The position numbers were made by a program, and so were the translations under genes. A model generated the notes under the pieces. That model searched no databases. It saw nothing but the letters and a program-made list of their open reading frames with translations, and was not told where the DNA came from. This document shows positions 9,308 to 18,186 of a stretch of 64,000 nt of DNA, in pieces; position 1 is the first letter of the stretch, and each line of letters opens with the position of its first letter. The DNA comes from an uncultured Ferrovum sp. (GTDB lineage Bacteria; Pseudomonadota; Gammaproteobacteria; Burkholderiales; Ferrovaceae): assembly GCA_903893215.1 (NCBI GenBank), contig CAITLJ010000084.1, positions 58,041 to 122,040 on the forward strand. The letters are read 5' to 3'.

Positions 9308-9947
9308 GCCCACCCGGTCCGGAGAACAGGGCGCACTGGCTGACAGCGCCGATCAGGTCTGGCTGCCGCCCGAAGCCACGCGCATCGGTCTGGTCAGCGT
9401 CAGCGACCGTGCCTCGCGCGGCATCTATGCCGACGAGGGACTGCCAGCCCTCGAGCACTGGCTGCGCGAGGTGTTGTGGAATCCACTGCACATCGAGACC
9501 CGACTGATTCCGGATGAGCAGGCACTGATCGAAGCCACCCTGATCGAACTGACCGATACCGTTCGCTGCGACCTGGTGCTGACCACCGGCGGCACCGGAC
9601 CGGCACCGCGCGACGTCACCCCGGAAGCCACGCTGGCGGTGGCACACAAGGTGCTGCCCGGTTTTGGCGAGCAGATGCGGGCGGTCAGTCTGCAGTACGT
9701 GCCCACAGCCATCCTGTCGCGTCAGGTCGGCGTGATCCGCGGGCAGGCATTGATCCTCAACCTGCCGGGCCAGCCGAAAGCCATCCGTGAAACGCTGGAT
9801 GGCGTCTTCGCTGCGGTGCCCTACTGTATCGACCTGATCGGCGGCCCCTATCTGGAAACCCGCCTCGCCCGGATCGATGCATTCCGGCCGAAAACCGCAC
9901 GCCGCCCGGCGCGCGAGAATGCCCCTGTGCCGGAGGAAGACGCATGA
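9297..9947 (+). CDS. mog: Molybdopterin adenylyltransferase
   Basis: Adenylates molybdopterin before molybdenum insertion during molybdenum cofactor synthesis. 216 residues, MoaB/Mog fold: IGLVSVSDRASRGIYADEG-type N-terminus, and the TTGGTGPAPRDVTPEAT motif that binds the cofactor, then the NLPGQPKAIRETLDGVFAAVPYCIDLI block. ATG 9297 is inside the last codons of darP, with GAGGA 6 nt before it. The stop overlaps the next ATG (ATGA), giving a darP-mog-esterase translational chain. No other molybdenum cofactor gene is in the window. Confidence 0.93.
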   Translation: MTTEPTRSGEQGALADSADQVWLPPEATRIGLVSVSDRASRGIYADEGLPALEHWLREVLWNPLHIETRLIPDEQALIEATLIELTDTVRCDLVLTTGGTGPAPRDVTPEATLAVAHKVLPGFGEQMRAVSLQYVPTAILSRQVGVIRGQALILNLPGQPKAIRETLDGVFAAVPYCIDLIGGPYLETRLARIDAFRPKTARRPARENAPVPEEDA

Positions 9948-10609
9948 ACCTGAAGACGATTGAGTTGACCACCGGCACCGAACCGGTTGCCAGCGTGATC
10001 TGGCTGCATGGCCTTGGCGCCGATGGCTGGGACTTCGTTCCGGTGGTGCATGAACTGGGCTTGCCCGAAGACCTCGCGCTGCGTTTTGTGTTTCCGCATG
10101 CGCCGCGTCAACCCGTCACGATCAATGGTGGTGCCGTGATGCGCGCCTGGTATGACGTGGCGCTGGAAGGACTGGACCGCAAACCGGATGCCAGCGGTAT
10201 TCGCGCGTCGGCCGCGCAACTGGACCAATTGATCGCGCACGAAGTGGGGCGTGGCATGCCCTCCGGACGCATCCTGCTGGCCGGTTTTTCACAGGGCGGC
10301 GTGATTGCCTTGCAGGCGGGCCTGCGGCATCCCGAACGGCTGGGCGGCATCCTGGCCTTGTCCACCTATCTGGGCCTGCCTGATACGCTCGCTGTCGAGG
10401 CCAGCGCCGCCAATGCGCTCACCCCCATCTTCATGGCGCACGGCACCCAGGACAATGTGATCAGCCTGGCCATGGCCGAGCGCTCGCACCAGCACCTGCT
10501 GGGACTGCACTACGACGTGGACTGGCATGCCTACCCAATGGCACATTCACTGGCACGCGAGGAGTTGGCGGATATCCGCAGGTTTGTGTTGCGCTGTCTG
10601 CACGACTGA
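9944..10609 (+). CDS. Carboxylesterase of the phospholipase/carboxylesterase (alpha/beta hydrolase) family
   Basis: Cytosolic serine esterase of about 221 residues. The catalytic triad is visible: nucleophile Ser in GFSQGG, Asp in HGTQDNVI, and His in YPMAHSLA. The N-terminal VIWLHGLGADGWDFVPV oxyanion region is typical of the EstB/acyl-protein thioesterase group. The ATG overlaps the mog stop. Real substrates are unknown; homologues cleave short-chain esters. Likely co-transcribed with darP and mog. Confidence 0.9.
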   Translation: MNLKTIELTTGTEPVASVIWLHGLGADGWDFVPVVHELGLPEDLALRFVFPHAPRQPVTINGGAVMRAWYDVALEGLDRKPDASGIRASAAQLDQLIAHEVGRGMPSGRILLAGFSQGGVIALQAGLRHPERLGGILALSTYLGLPDTLAVEASAANALTPIFMAHGTQDNVISLAMAERSHQHLLGLHYDVDWHAYPMAHSLAREELADIRRFVLRCLHD

Positions 10610-10612
10610 ACC

Positions 10613-11128
10613 ATGTCGAACGGCTGCCGCCACCAGAGCACCGGCAGGTCTGCCCTGCTGCCCGCCAGCCTCCTGCTGGTCAGCCTGTTGATGACTGGGT
10701 GCCAGACCACGCCTCCGGCGCAACCCGCGCCGCCACAGCCCGTGGTGATCCCGGTTGTGGTCGAACCGGCGCCACCACCACCGCCGCCGCCACCGCCACC
10801 GCCACCGCCGGCCGAACCTGCCGCCCCCTCCGCGGCGGTGCCAGAGCCGTTACCCCCCGCAAAACCGCCGAAACCGAAAAAGGTGGTCAAGCCGGTGGCG
10901 CCACCGGTCACCCCCAGGACGGACGCCCTGACCGACAGCCAGCGTCAGGACGTCCGTGAGCAGTCCCGTCGTGCAGAAGCCTGCCGGCTCAAGCAGGACC
11001 TGCCCTGCGTGATCGATGCGTGGAGCAAGGTACTGGCTATCGATCCCTCCAGCACGCAGGCACGCACCCGCCGCGACAATGCACAGAAGTTGCTCGACCG
11101 CCTCAGGAGTCTTCCGAAGGGCGCGTAA
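10613..11128 (+). CDS. Proline-rich lipoprotein
   Basis: 171 residues. An N-terminal hydrophobic signal ends in the lipobox LMTGC, so Cys30 should be lipidated. A run of about 14 consecutive prolines (near residues 53-66, coded by CCA/CCG repeats) is followed by a Pro/Lys-rich stretch (KPPKPKKVVKPVAPP) that could span periplasm or contact peptidoglycan. The C-terminal 75 residues resemble a single TPR-like helix pair (CRLKQDLPCVIDAWSKVLAIDPSSTQAR) with two cysteines. It follows the esterase by 3 nt. The 3' end overlaps the convergent pseudokinase gene by 26 nt. Function unknown. Confidence 0.75.
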   Translation: MSNGCRHQSTGRSALLPASLLLVSLLMTGCQTTPPAQPAPPQPVVIPVVVEPAPPPPPPPPPPPPPAEPAAPSAAVPEPLPPAKPPKPKKVVKPVAPPVTPRTDALTDSQRQDVREQSRRAEACRLKQDLPCVIDAWSKVLAIDPSSTQARTRRDNAQKLLDRLRSLPKGA

Positions 11129-12575
11129 GGCGCAGGCCGCGCTGCCCCAGCACAAAAGCTGGCACCGCCGCCAGCAGGCTGAGCAGCAGCAGCAGGCAAA
11201 GGCTGGACCAGACCCCGAAGGCGGATGACTGATTGCGCTCAAGCTGCGGCACGCCCAGCAGCAGACGCCCCACCGTACGGCCGCTGAACTGGATCGGGGT
11301 GTCGAATTCAAGCACGGGCGGTCCTTCCAGGGGCTGCTGACGCATCACACGCACGCCCGGCTCGCCCATCTTGAGGTCGTTTCCCTCCGGTGGGCGGTAC
11401 AGCGTACCCACCTGCATCAGCACCGAACTGCCGCGCACGTGCCCGCCGGGATCGACAATCTGCAAATGATGAAATCCTTGCTGATGCATGGTGGTTTCCA
11501 CCAGCACCTGGACGTCGTCCCAGTTGGCCCCCAACACATTTTCGGCAGCCTGATTGGCAAGCAGGCGGGCCACCGCCGCACCGCGGGCAGATGACTGCTG
11601 CAGCAGCGCGCGCTGCTGGACGGCCTGCATCAGCACGATGCCCCCGGCAAGACTCAACGCCCACAGCGCGAGCAGCGCGAACGGCCAACAGGCAAGCCAG
11701 CGCGCCCGGGCGCTGCGCTGGACGGGCACCACCACGGCGGCCACCGGTGCTTCGGTGACCAGCGTCACCTGCACGGCACGCAGCGCCTCGGCCAGCGCAA
11801 GGGCACTCGGATAGCGTTGCTCAGGCAGCATCTGCGAGCAGCGCGCCAACACCTCCAGCAAGGCGGAGGGAAGGCGCTTGCGCAGCGGAGCGGCGCCTTC
11901 GCTTGCCGACGGCAAAGACGCATCGGTCGTGAGCGCATCAAGACCGGGGCCGAGCGCAAGCAGGTGACGCAGCACGATGCCGCAGCAATAGAGATCGGCG
12001 CGGCCGTCCACGGCGGATCCCGTATGCCCCTCAGGTGCCCGGCAATCCGGTGTGTCGGGCACCGGCCCTGCGCCTTCCGGACGCAGGAACCCGGTGTCCA
12101 CCAGCTTGAGCGCGCGGCCGCTCTTGACCAGATGCAGCTTGGCAGGCTTGATCGTGCCATGCACCAGACCCGCGGCATGGACTGCGGCAAGCGCTTGCGC
12201 CAGCTGGATGCCGTAATCCAGCACCGTGCGCAGCGGCACCAGGCGGCCACTGAGCAGCACTTCGGCGAGCGTGGATCCAGAAAGCAGTTCCATTGCCACA
12301 TAGGCCTGGCCGTCCTGTTCACCCACGTCATAGACCTCGGCCAGACAGGGATGCGACAGCCGGCTGGCCGCCCGGGCTCTGGCCAGGAAGGCTGCCCGCA
12401 GGTCCGGCTGGCGCGACCATTCGGGACGCAGCACCTTCACGGCCAGCGCGCGCTGGAGCACCGGATCAAAGGCCCGATACACCACACAAACGCTGCCTGC
12501 GCCCAACTGCGCCAGGATTTCGTAGCGGCCCAGCGCCTCTGGCGCCGGCAGGATGGATTCAACGTCGGTAGGCAA
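11103..12575 (-). CDS. Membrane-anchored serine/threonine kinase-like protein (probable pseudokinase)
   Basis: 490 residues from TTG 12575, which has GGAG 6 nt upstream and overlaps the relA stop by 17 nt. Residues about 16-265 are a Hanks-type kinase fold: glycine loop LGAGSVCVVY, ATP lysine K47 in LAVKVLRP, APE (CRAPEGH) and the DGRADLY structural motif. The catalytic HRD is HGT (139-141), the following Asn is Lys (KPAKL), DFG is DTG, and the helix-C Glu is not evident. Phosphotransfer is therefore unlikely. A membrane helix follows near residue 305-325, then a roughly 120-residue extracytoplasmic sensor-like region, a second membrane helix and a short tail. It may sense a periplasmic signal and act by binding. 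Position next to relA suggests, but does not prove, a stress role. Confidence 0.8.
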   Translation of the reverse strand: MPTDVESILPAPEALGRYEILAQLGAGSVCVVYRAFDPVLQRALAVKVLRPEWSRQPDLRAAFLARARAASRLSHPCLAEVYDVGEQDGQAYVAMELLSGSTLAEVLLSGRLVPLRTVLDYGIQLAQALAAVHAAGLVHGTIKPAKLHLVKSGRALKLVDTGFLRPEGAGPVPDTPDCRAPEGHTGSAVDGRADLYCCGIVLRHLLALGPGLDALTTDASLPSASEGAAPLRKRLPSALLEVLARCSQMLPEQRYPSALALAEALRAVQVTLVTEAPVAAVVVPVQRSARARWLACWPFALLALWALSLAGGIVLMQAVQQRALLQQSSARGAAVARLLANQAAENVLGANWDDVQVLVETTMHQQGFHHLQIVDPGGHVRGSSVLMQVGTLYRPPEGNDLKMGEPGVRVMRQQPLEGPPVLEFDTPIQFSGRTVGRLLLGVPQLERNQSSAFGVWSSLCLLLLLSLLAAVPAFVLGQRGLRLTRPSEDS

Positions 12576-14703
12576 CGCGCACTCCCGGAACGGAGGCCAG
12601 GTGTTTGAGCGCCTGGGCCAATTGATCACTGTTACGAATATGGATGGTGAACTGCATGTGTGCGCTCTCGCCACGACTGAGGGTATTGACGGCAGTCACA
12701 TTGATCTTCTCACGGGTCAGGGCTTCCGAAATGTCGCGCAACAATCCCTGTCGGTCGCGCGCCTCCACGGCGATGTCGACGGCAAACTGGTCCTTTTCCG
12801 TGTCGCCCCAGGCCGCCGGGATCAATCGTTCGCGCTGCTCGGTGCCGAGCACCTGCAGACTGCTGCAATCCTCGCGATGGATGGTCACCCCATGTGTGCG
12901 GGTGACAAACCCCACCACCGGCTCGGGGGGCACCGGCCGACAACATTTGGCAAGGGTACTGGCGATGTTGCTCACGCCGAGCACCTGGATCGCACTGCCG
13001 CCCCGGGTGGCCACCGCGGGCGTGCTGGTGCGGACCACATCCGGCGTGGCTGGTGTCACGGTCTCGCCCGGCGGTGTCATCGCCTGCTCGAGTTGCCGTT
13101 GGCTGACTTCGTTACGGGCCAGGGCCACCAGCAGGTCGTCGGCATGCGCAAAGCCAAGCGCATGCGCCACCCGCTCGATGTTCGGCTGGCCCCGACCGGC
13201 ACGCTGGATCGCCTTGTCCAGAAGCTGGCGGCCATGACTCAGGTCCTCTTCCAGGTTCTGCTGCTTGAACCAGCTGCGTACCTTGGCCTGCGCACGCGGA
13301 CTTTTCAGGAAGCCGAGCTCGGCATTCAGCCAGTCGCGCGAAGGCCCCCCCTGGCGGGCCACGGTCACTTCCACCCGCTGACCGCTTTCCAGGATGTGAT
13401 TGAGCGGCACGATGGCGCCATCCACGCGCGCACCGCGGCAGCGATGCCCAAGGTCGGTATGCACATGATAGGCAAAGTCGACCGGGGTGGCCCCTTTCGG
13501 CAGGTCGATCACTCGTCCCTGCGGGGTGAACACGTAGATCAGGTCATCGACCGGAGCACCAGCCGTACCCGGTGCCACTTCACGCCCCCAGGCCAGCATC
13601 TGGCGCAACCACACCACGCGCTCGTCAAACCGCCGGTCAGCTGCCTTGCCGCCTTCCTTGTAGCGCCAGTGGGCCGCCACGCCGAGTTCAGAGTCCTGGT
13701 GCATTTGTGCAGTACGGATCTGCACCTCCAGTGGCCGCTGTTCGGGACCACGCACGGCGGTATGCAGGGAACGGTAAAAATTGCCCTTGGGATTGGCAAT
13801 ATAGTCATCAAACTCGCCGTCGATCGGCTGATAGCGGTCATGCACCATCCCGAGGACCGCGTAACAGTCATCGATTTCATCGACCACCACACGCACGGCA
13901 CGGACGTCCATCAACTGGTCGAAGGACAGCCCCTTCTGCTGCATCTTTTTCCAGATGCTGTAAATGTGCTTGGGTCGGCCCTGGACCTCGCCGCGAATAC
14001 CCAGCCCGGCCAGTTCACCGCGCAGGTCATCGATCACCCGACCGATCCAGCGCTCGCGGTCGGCACGGCGTTCGTCAAGCAGACCGGCAATCTGCTTGTA
14101 GGTATCCGGGTGCAGGAAGCGAAACGACAAGTCCTCCAGCTCCCACTTGAGCTGCCAGACACCGATGCGATTGGCCAGTGGGGCATGCAGCGCAAGCGTC
14201 TGCCGCGCCAGGGCCTCGCGCTGGGCCGGCAACTGCTGCACCGCCTCGCGTAGCAGGTCCAGCCGCTCGGCCAGCACCACCACGACCGTGCGCACATCCT
14301 GGGCCAGCGCCAGCATCAGCTTGCGGACAGCCTCGGCTTCGCTGGCCAGACCGAAGCCGCTAAGGCGCTCCAGGACCCGGTCGCCGCGGTCCAGATCTGC
14401 CAGCATGGCCGCCAGATCCTCCGGCAGGCCGCGCACCAGCGGCGTCAGCCGCAGCTTGTCCCAAGGCTGGGCACGCAGGAGTGCCGCGACCGTGCAGGCC
14501 GGGTGCGCCTGCAGGTCAACCAGCATCTGCCCCACCCGCCAAGCCTGCGCACTGCGCGGGGTGCCGGCTTCAGCAAAATTGGCCTGAAACCATTGCTGGG
14601 CCAGCGCCAGCAAGGCCGAATCCGGCTCGCTGAGCGCCACCTGGGCGAGATGGCCCAGACCCTGGGCCGGGGTTGTGCTATCACTGCCAAGACGGGAAAC
14701 CAT
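12559..14703 (-). CDS. relA: GTP pyrophosphokinase RelA ((p)ppGpp synthetase I)
   Basis: Makes pppGpp/ppGpp on stalled ribosomes during the stringent response. 714 residues. The N-terminal hydrolase-like domain has lost the HD pair (AALLRAQPW where SpoT has LLHD), as in monofunctional RelA. The synthetase domain has GRPKHIYSIWKKMQ, DVRAVRVVVDE and the RelA-type acidic EFDD motif followed by YRSLHTAV and QIRTAQMHQDSELGVAAHW. Then come a TGS domain (VFTPQGRVIDLPKGATPVDF), a zinc-finger Cys pair (AKCCRPVPPEP) and a C-terminal ACT domain. Transcribed divergently from the Anbu operon. Confidence 0.95.
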   Translation of the reverse strand: MVSRLGSDSTTPAQGLGHLAQVALSEPDSALLALAQQWFQANFAEAGTPRSAQAWRVGQMLVDLQAHPACTVAALLRAQPWDKLRLTPLVRGLPEDLAAMLADLDRGDRVLERLSGFGLASEAEAVRKLMLALAQDVRTVVVVLAERLDLLREAVQQLPAQREALARQTLALHAPLANRIGVWQLKWELEDLSFRFLHPDTYKQIAGLLDERRADRERWIGRVIDDLRGELAGLGIRGEVQGRPKHIYSIWKKMQQKGLSFDQLMDVRAVRVVVDEIDDCYAVLGMVHDRYQPIDGEFDDYIANPKGNFYRSLHTAVRGPEQRPLEVQIRTAQMHQDSELGVAAHWRYKEGGKAADRRFDERVVWLRQMLAWGREVAPGTAGAPVDDLIYVFTPQGRVIDLPKGATPVDFAYHVHTDLGHRCRGARVDGAIVPLNHILESGQRVEVTVARQGGPSRDWLNAELGFLKSPRAQAKVRSWFKQQNLEEDLSHGRQLLDKAIQRAGRGQPNIERVAHALGFAHADDLLVALARNEVSQRQLEQAMTPPGETVTPATPDVVRTSTPAVATRGGSAIQVLGVSNIASTLAKCCRPVPPEPVVGFVTRTHGVTIHREDCSSLQVLGTEQRERLIPAAWGDTEKDQFAVDIAVEARDRQGLLRDISEALTREKINVTAVNTLSRGESAHMQFTIHIRNSDQLAQALKHLASVPGVRVAYRR

Positions 14704-14957
14704 GCACTCTGTCCATATGCTGCAAGCCTGCAGGATACAACTCCCGCAAAGAAATCGTGCCAGCCTTGCCGTGCGGGCGGGATACTAGGGATTACCCAAA
14801 TGGTGAATTTTGCGCACCAATCCAGTGCAGACCAGCACCCCAGCACCGGAACAAGTACGCAAGTACACATCAAATCATCCACTTGTCTTTGCGGCATATA
14901 GCTTGCTTGTAAAACATCGGACCCCTGTGTCCCAGACTCTGCTCGCGGAGATGACCA

Positions 14958-16400
14958 ATGAATGCTGCCGTGGAGGGCCCGGTTTTGGCCTATGACGAAC
15001 TCCATGGTGCCGACGGCACCGTGCACCCTGCGTATCGCCCCTATGTCGACTGGCTGGAAGATATTCCCCCGGAAGTCCTGAAGAACAAGCGGGTCGAGGC
15101 CGACCTGTTGTTTCGCCGCCTCGGCATCACCTTCGCCGTCTATGGCGATGAGAGTGGCGTCGAGCGCGCCATTCCCTTCGACATCATCCCGCGCATCATC
15201 TCGGCATCCGCCTGGAAAAAAGTGGCGGATGGCTGTGTCCAGCGCGTCAAGGCGCTCAACATGTTCCTGCACGATGTCTACCACGATCAGGAAATCATCA
15301 AGGCCGGCATCATCCCGGCCGAACAGATCCTGAACAATCCGGCATACCGCCCCGAAATGCAGGGCATCGATCTGCCCGGCAAGGTGTATGCCCATGTGGC
15401 GGGCGTCGACGTGGTGAAGGTCAGCGACGACGAGTTCTACGTGCTGGAAGACAACCTGCGGACCCCGTCGGGTGTGTCTTACATGCTGGAAAACCGGCGC
15501 ATGATGATGCGACTGTTTCCGGACCTGTTTGCGCGCATCCAGGTGGCACCAGTCGAACATTATCCGGACATGCTGCTGGAGGGCCTGCGTGCCGTGGCGC
15601 CCACTCGCACTGATGCGCCGGTCACCGTGCTGCTCACGCCGGGCGCCTACAACAGCGCCTACTTCGAGCATGCCTTCCTTGCCCAGCAAATGGGCATCGA
15701 ACTGGTCGAGGGGCAGGACCTGTTTGTGCGCGACGCCACCGTCTACATGCGTACCACGCAGGGCCCGCAGAAGGTGGACGTGATCTACCGCCGCCTCGAT
15801 GACGACTTTCTGGATCCGCTGGCTTTCCGCAAGGATTCGATGCTGGGGGTACCAGGACTGCTCTCGGCCTACAAGGCCGGCAACGTGGTGCTTGCCAATG
15901 CCATCGGGACTGGCGTGGCCGACGACAAGTCCACGTACGTCTATGTACCGGACATGATCCGGTTTTATCTGGGCGAGGAGCCGATCCTGTCCAACGTGCC
16001 CACCTTCCGTCTTTCGCGGCCCGATGATCTTTGCTACGTGCTCGCACGCTTGCCCGAACTGGTGGTGAAGGAAGTCCACGGCTCGGGCGGCTACGGCATG
16101 CTGGTCGGCCCCAAATCCACCCAGCAGGAAATCGAGGACTTCCGCCTGCGCATCCTCGCCAACCCGGACAATTACATTGCCCAGCCCACGCTGGCACTTT
16201 CCACCTGCCCGACGCTGGTGGAAGAAGGCATTGCCCCCCGGCACGTGGACCTGCGGCCCTATGTGATCTCCGGTGCGGATACCCGCGTGGTGCCCGGCGG
16301 CCTCACCCGGGTGGCGTTGCGCGAGGGCTCGCTGGTGGTCAATTCGTCGCAGGGCGGCGGTACCAAGGACACCTGGATTCTGGAGGACGGCGCATGCTGA
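14958..16400 (+). CDS. Circularly permuted ATP-grasp protein (DUF404/DUF407 family)
   Basis: 480 residues with the full-length family pattern: RVEADLLFRRLGITFAVYGD near residue 45, RIISASAWKKVADGCVQRV, DNLRTPSGVSYMLENRRMM, and the distal KEVHGSGGYGMLVGP phosphate-binding and VALREGSLVVNSSQGGGTKD metal-binding blocks. Such proteins are predicted ATP-dependent carboxylate-amine ligases, possibly peptide-tagging enzymes; no reaction has been shown for this family to my knowledge. ATG 14958 has GGAG 8 nt upstream. The stop overlaps the alpha-E start by 7 nt, so it is the first gene of the four-gene Anbu operon. Confidence 0.92.
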   Translation: MNAAVEGPVLAYDELHGADGTVHPAYRPYVDWLEDIPPEVLKNKRVEADLLFRRLGITFAVYGDESGVERAIPFDIIPRIISASAWKKVADGCVQRVKALNMFLHDVYHDQEIIKAGIIPAEQILNNPAYRPEMQGIDLPGKVYAHVAGVDVVKVSDDEFYVLEDNLRTPSGVSYMLENRRMMMRLFPDLFARIQVAPVEHYPDMLLEGLRAVAPTRTDAPVTVLLTPGAYNSAYFEHAFLAQQMGIELVEGQDLFVRDATVYMRTTQGPQKVDVIYRRLDDDFLDPLAFRKDSMLGVPGLLSAYKAGNVVLANAIGTGVADDKSTYVYVPDMIRFYLGEEPILSNVPTFRLSRPDDLCYVLARLPELVVKEVHGSGGYGMLVGPKSTQQEIEDFRLRILANPDNYIAQPTLALSTCPTLVEEGIAPRHVDLRPYVISGADTRVVPGGLTRVALREGSLVVNSSQGGGTKDTWILEDGAC

Positions 16401-17368
16401 GCCGCACGGCAGAACATCTTTTCTGGATGGCACGCCACATGGAGCGCGCCGAAAATACCGCACGTCTGCTGGACGTCACCTACCGCATGCGCCTGCTGCC
16501 AGCCAGCATGAACCAGCCGGTCGAACCCTGGGCGCAGGCCTGGGCCGTGCCGCTGATCACCACGGGCATGGCGAGCGATTACTACGCCTCGTATGACGCG
16601 CTGACTGCCGAGAACGTGCTCGAATTCCTGGTGTGCCACCCCAACAATCCCTCGTCCATCGTCAACTGCCTGCGTGGTGCCCGCGAAAACGCGCGCACCG
16701 TGCGTGGCGCAATCACTTCGGAAATGTGGGAGAGCCTGAACAGCACCTGGATGGAATTTGGCCAGGTCGGCACCGAGGTGCTGGATGCCGAGCATCTTGG
16801 CGCCTTCTTCGAGACCATCAAGCAGCGCAGTCACATGTTCCGTGGCGTGACCGTGGGCACCGCGCTGCGCGATGAATCCTTCTTCTTCACACGGCTTGGC
16901 ACCTTCTTTGAACGCGCCGACAACACCGCACGGATCCTGGACGTGAAATACCACATCCTGTTGCCATCACCGCAGGATATCGGAGGGGCGCAGGATTATT
17001 ACCAGTGGGGTTCGCTGCTGCGTTCGGTGAGTGCCTTCGAGGCGTACCGCAAGATTTACCGCGACACCTTCTCGTCACGCCGGGTGGCCGAATTGCTGGT
17101 GCTGCGCCGGGACATGCCGCGCTCGCTGCGCGCGTGTGCCGCAGAGATTTACAACATGCTGCAGGTGCTGGCCGGTACCACCGGCAAGGAAGCCGAGCGG
17201 CAGGCAGGCGAACTCAACGCGCGGCTGCAATTTGCGCGGATTGACGACATCATCGAGGGTGGCCTGCACGAATATCTGCTTGATTTTCTGGAGCGGATCG
17301 GCGAACTGGGCACTGAAATCCACCGTAGTTTCTTCGCCAGCACCGACACCGTCGCGCGCCTTGCGTAG
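16394..17368 (+). CDS. Alpha-E domain protein (COG2307)
   Basis: 324 residues, entirely alpha-helical, with the family N-terminus MLSRTAEHLFWMARHMERAE and a second related block (FFTRLGTFFERADNTARILD) about 160 residues later, suggesting an internal repeat. Function unproven; it nearly always accompanies the DUF404/407 ATP-grasp protein and transglutaminase-like genes and is predicted to act with the ligase. A GGAGGA ribosome site 6-7 nt before ATG 16394 lies inside the ATP-grasp gene, which it overlaps by 7 nt. No membrane segment or signal peptide. Confidence 0.92.
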   Translation: MLSRTAEHLFWMARHMERAENTARLLDVTYRMRLLPASMNQPVEPWAQAWAVPLITTGMASDYYASYDALTAENVLEFLVCHPNNPSSIVNCLRGARENARTVRGAITSEMWESLNSTWMEFGQVGTEVLDAEHLGAFFETIKQRSHMFRGVTVGTALRDESFFFTRLGTFFERADNTARILDVKYHILLPSPQDIGGAQDYYQWGSLLRSVSAFEAYRKIYRDTFSSRRVAELLVLRRDMPRSLRACAAEIYNMLQVLAGTTGKEAERQAGELNARLQFARIDDIIEGGLHEYLLDFLERIGELGTEIHRSFFASTDTVARLA

Positions 17369-17427
17369 CCCCAAGGAGTCCATTACAGTGCGCAGTCCCC
17401 TTTCCCACTCTTCCGCAGCCCCTCCGC

Positions 17428-18186
17428 ATGACCTATTGTGTCGCCATCAACCTGAACGAGGGATTGATCTTCGCCTCGGACTCCCGCACCAACGCTGGCG
17501 TGGACAACATCGCCAGCTTCTGCAAGATGCGGATGTTCGAGCGGGTGGGCGATCGTGCGCTGGTCACGCTCACCTCGGGCAACCTTGCGATCAGTCAGGG
17601 CACCATCAACCTGCTGATGCAGAACGGTCGGGACGACAGCAAGCTGAATATCTGGAACTGTCGGTCGGTCTACGACGCCGCCAACCTGGTGGGCGACTGC
17701 CTGCGCGAAGTGCAGCGACGCGACGGCCCCTACCTGATGCAGAAGAACATCGATGCGAGTTCCTGGTTCCTGATCGGCGGCCAGATCGCCGGCGAGGAGC
17801 CGCGTGTGTTCATGGTGTACGCCGAGGGCAACTACATCGAGGCCTCGCAGGAAACACCGTTTTTCCAGATTGGCGAGACCAAGTACGGCAAACCGATCCT
17901 GGATCGTGTGATCTCGCCGAACACACCGCTGGTGGATGCCGCCAAATGCGTGATGGTGTCTTTCGACTCCACCATGCGCAGCAATATTTCGGTGGGACCG
18001 CCAATCGACCTGTGCATCATTCCCCGCGATCAGCTTCGGGTGAGCCTGCACCGGCGTTTTGTGGAGGGCGACCCCTACATGGCAATGGTGCATCGCGAAT
18101 GGGGCGAAGGGCTGAAACGAGCCTTCACCGAATTGCCCTCACCAGAATGGATCGATGATGGCTATCCGCGCAGCACTGCACCATAA
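17428..18186 (+). CDS. Anbu proteasome-like peptidase (betaproteobacterial proteasome homologue)
   Basis: 252 residues, Ntn-hydrolase fold. After loss of Met the first residue is the predicted nucleophile Thr1 (MTYCVAINL); Asp17 (FASDSRT) and Lys32 (FCKMRMF) complete the proteasome-type active site. Downstream blocks ALVTLTSGNLAISQ and SWFLIGGQI match the family. Anbu forms open ring or spiral assemblies; a natural substrate is not known. No ribosome site directly precedes ATG 17428; an AGGAG lies about 50 nt upstream, which is odd for an operon this tight. The gene overlaps the transglutaminase gene by 29 nt. Confidence 0.93.
   Translation: MTYCVAINLNEGLIFASDSRTNAGVDNIASFCKMRMFERVGDRALVTLTSGNLAISQGTINLLMQNGRDDSKLNIWNCRSVYDAANLVGDCLREVQRRDGPYLMQKNIDASSWFLIGGQIAGEEPRVFMVYAEGNYIEASQETPFFQIGETKYGKPILDRVISPNTPLVDAAKCVMVSFDSTMRSNISVGPPIDLCIIPRDQLRVSLHRRFVEGDPYMAMVHREWGEGLKRAFTELPSPEWIDDGYPRSTAP

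Noticed and set aside
12553..14253. 566-residue ORF on plus, antisense to relA
   Set aside because: Same GC-rich mirror artefact; no ribosome site or domain, and relA is complete.
14445..16463. 672-residue ORF on minus over the ATP-grasp gene
   Set aside because: It crosses the relA/ATP-grasp divergent region and mirrors a conserved gene; no family motif.
17031..18158. 375-residue ORF overlapping alpha-E and Anbu
   Set aside because: It is a different frame of both genes, with no family motif; Anbu and alpha-E are clear.
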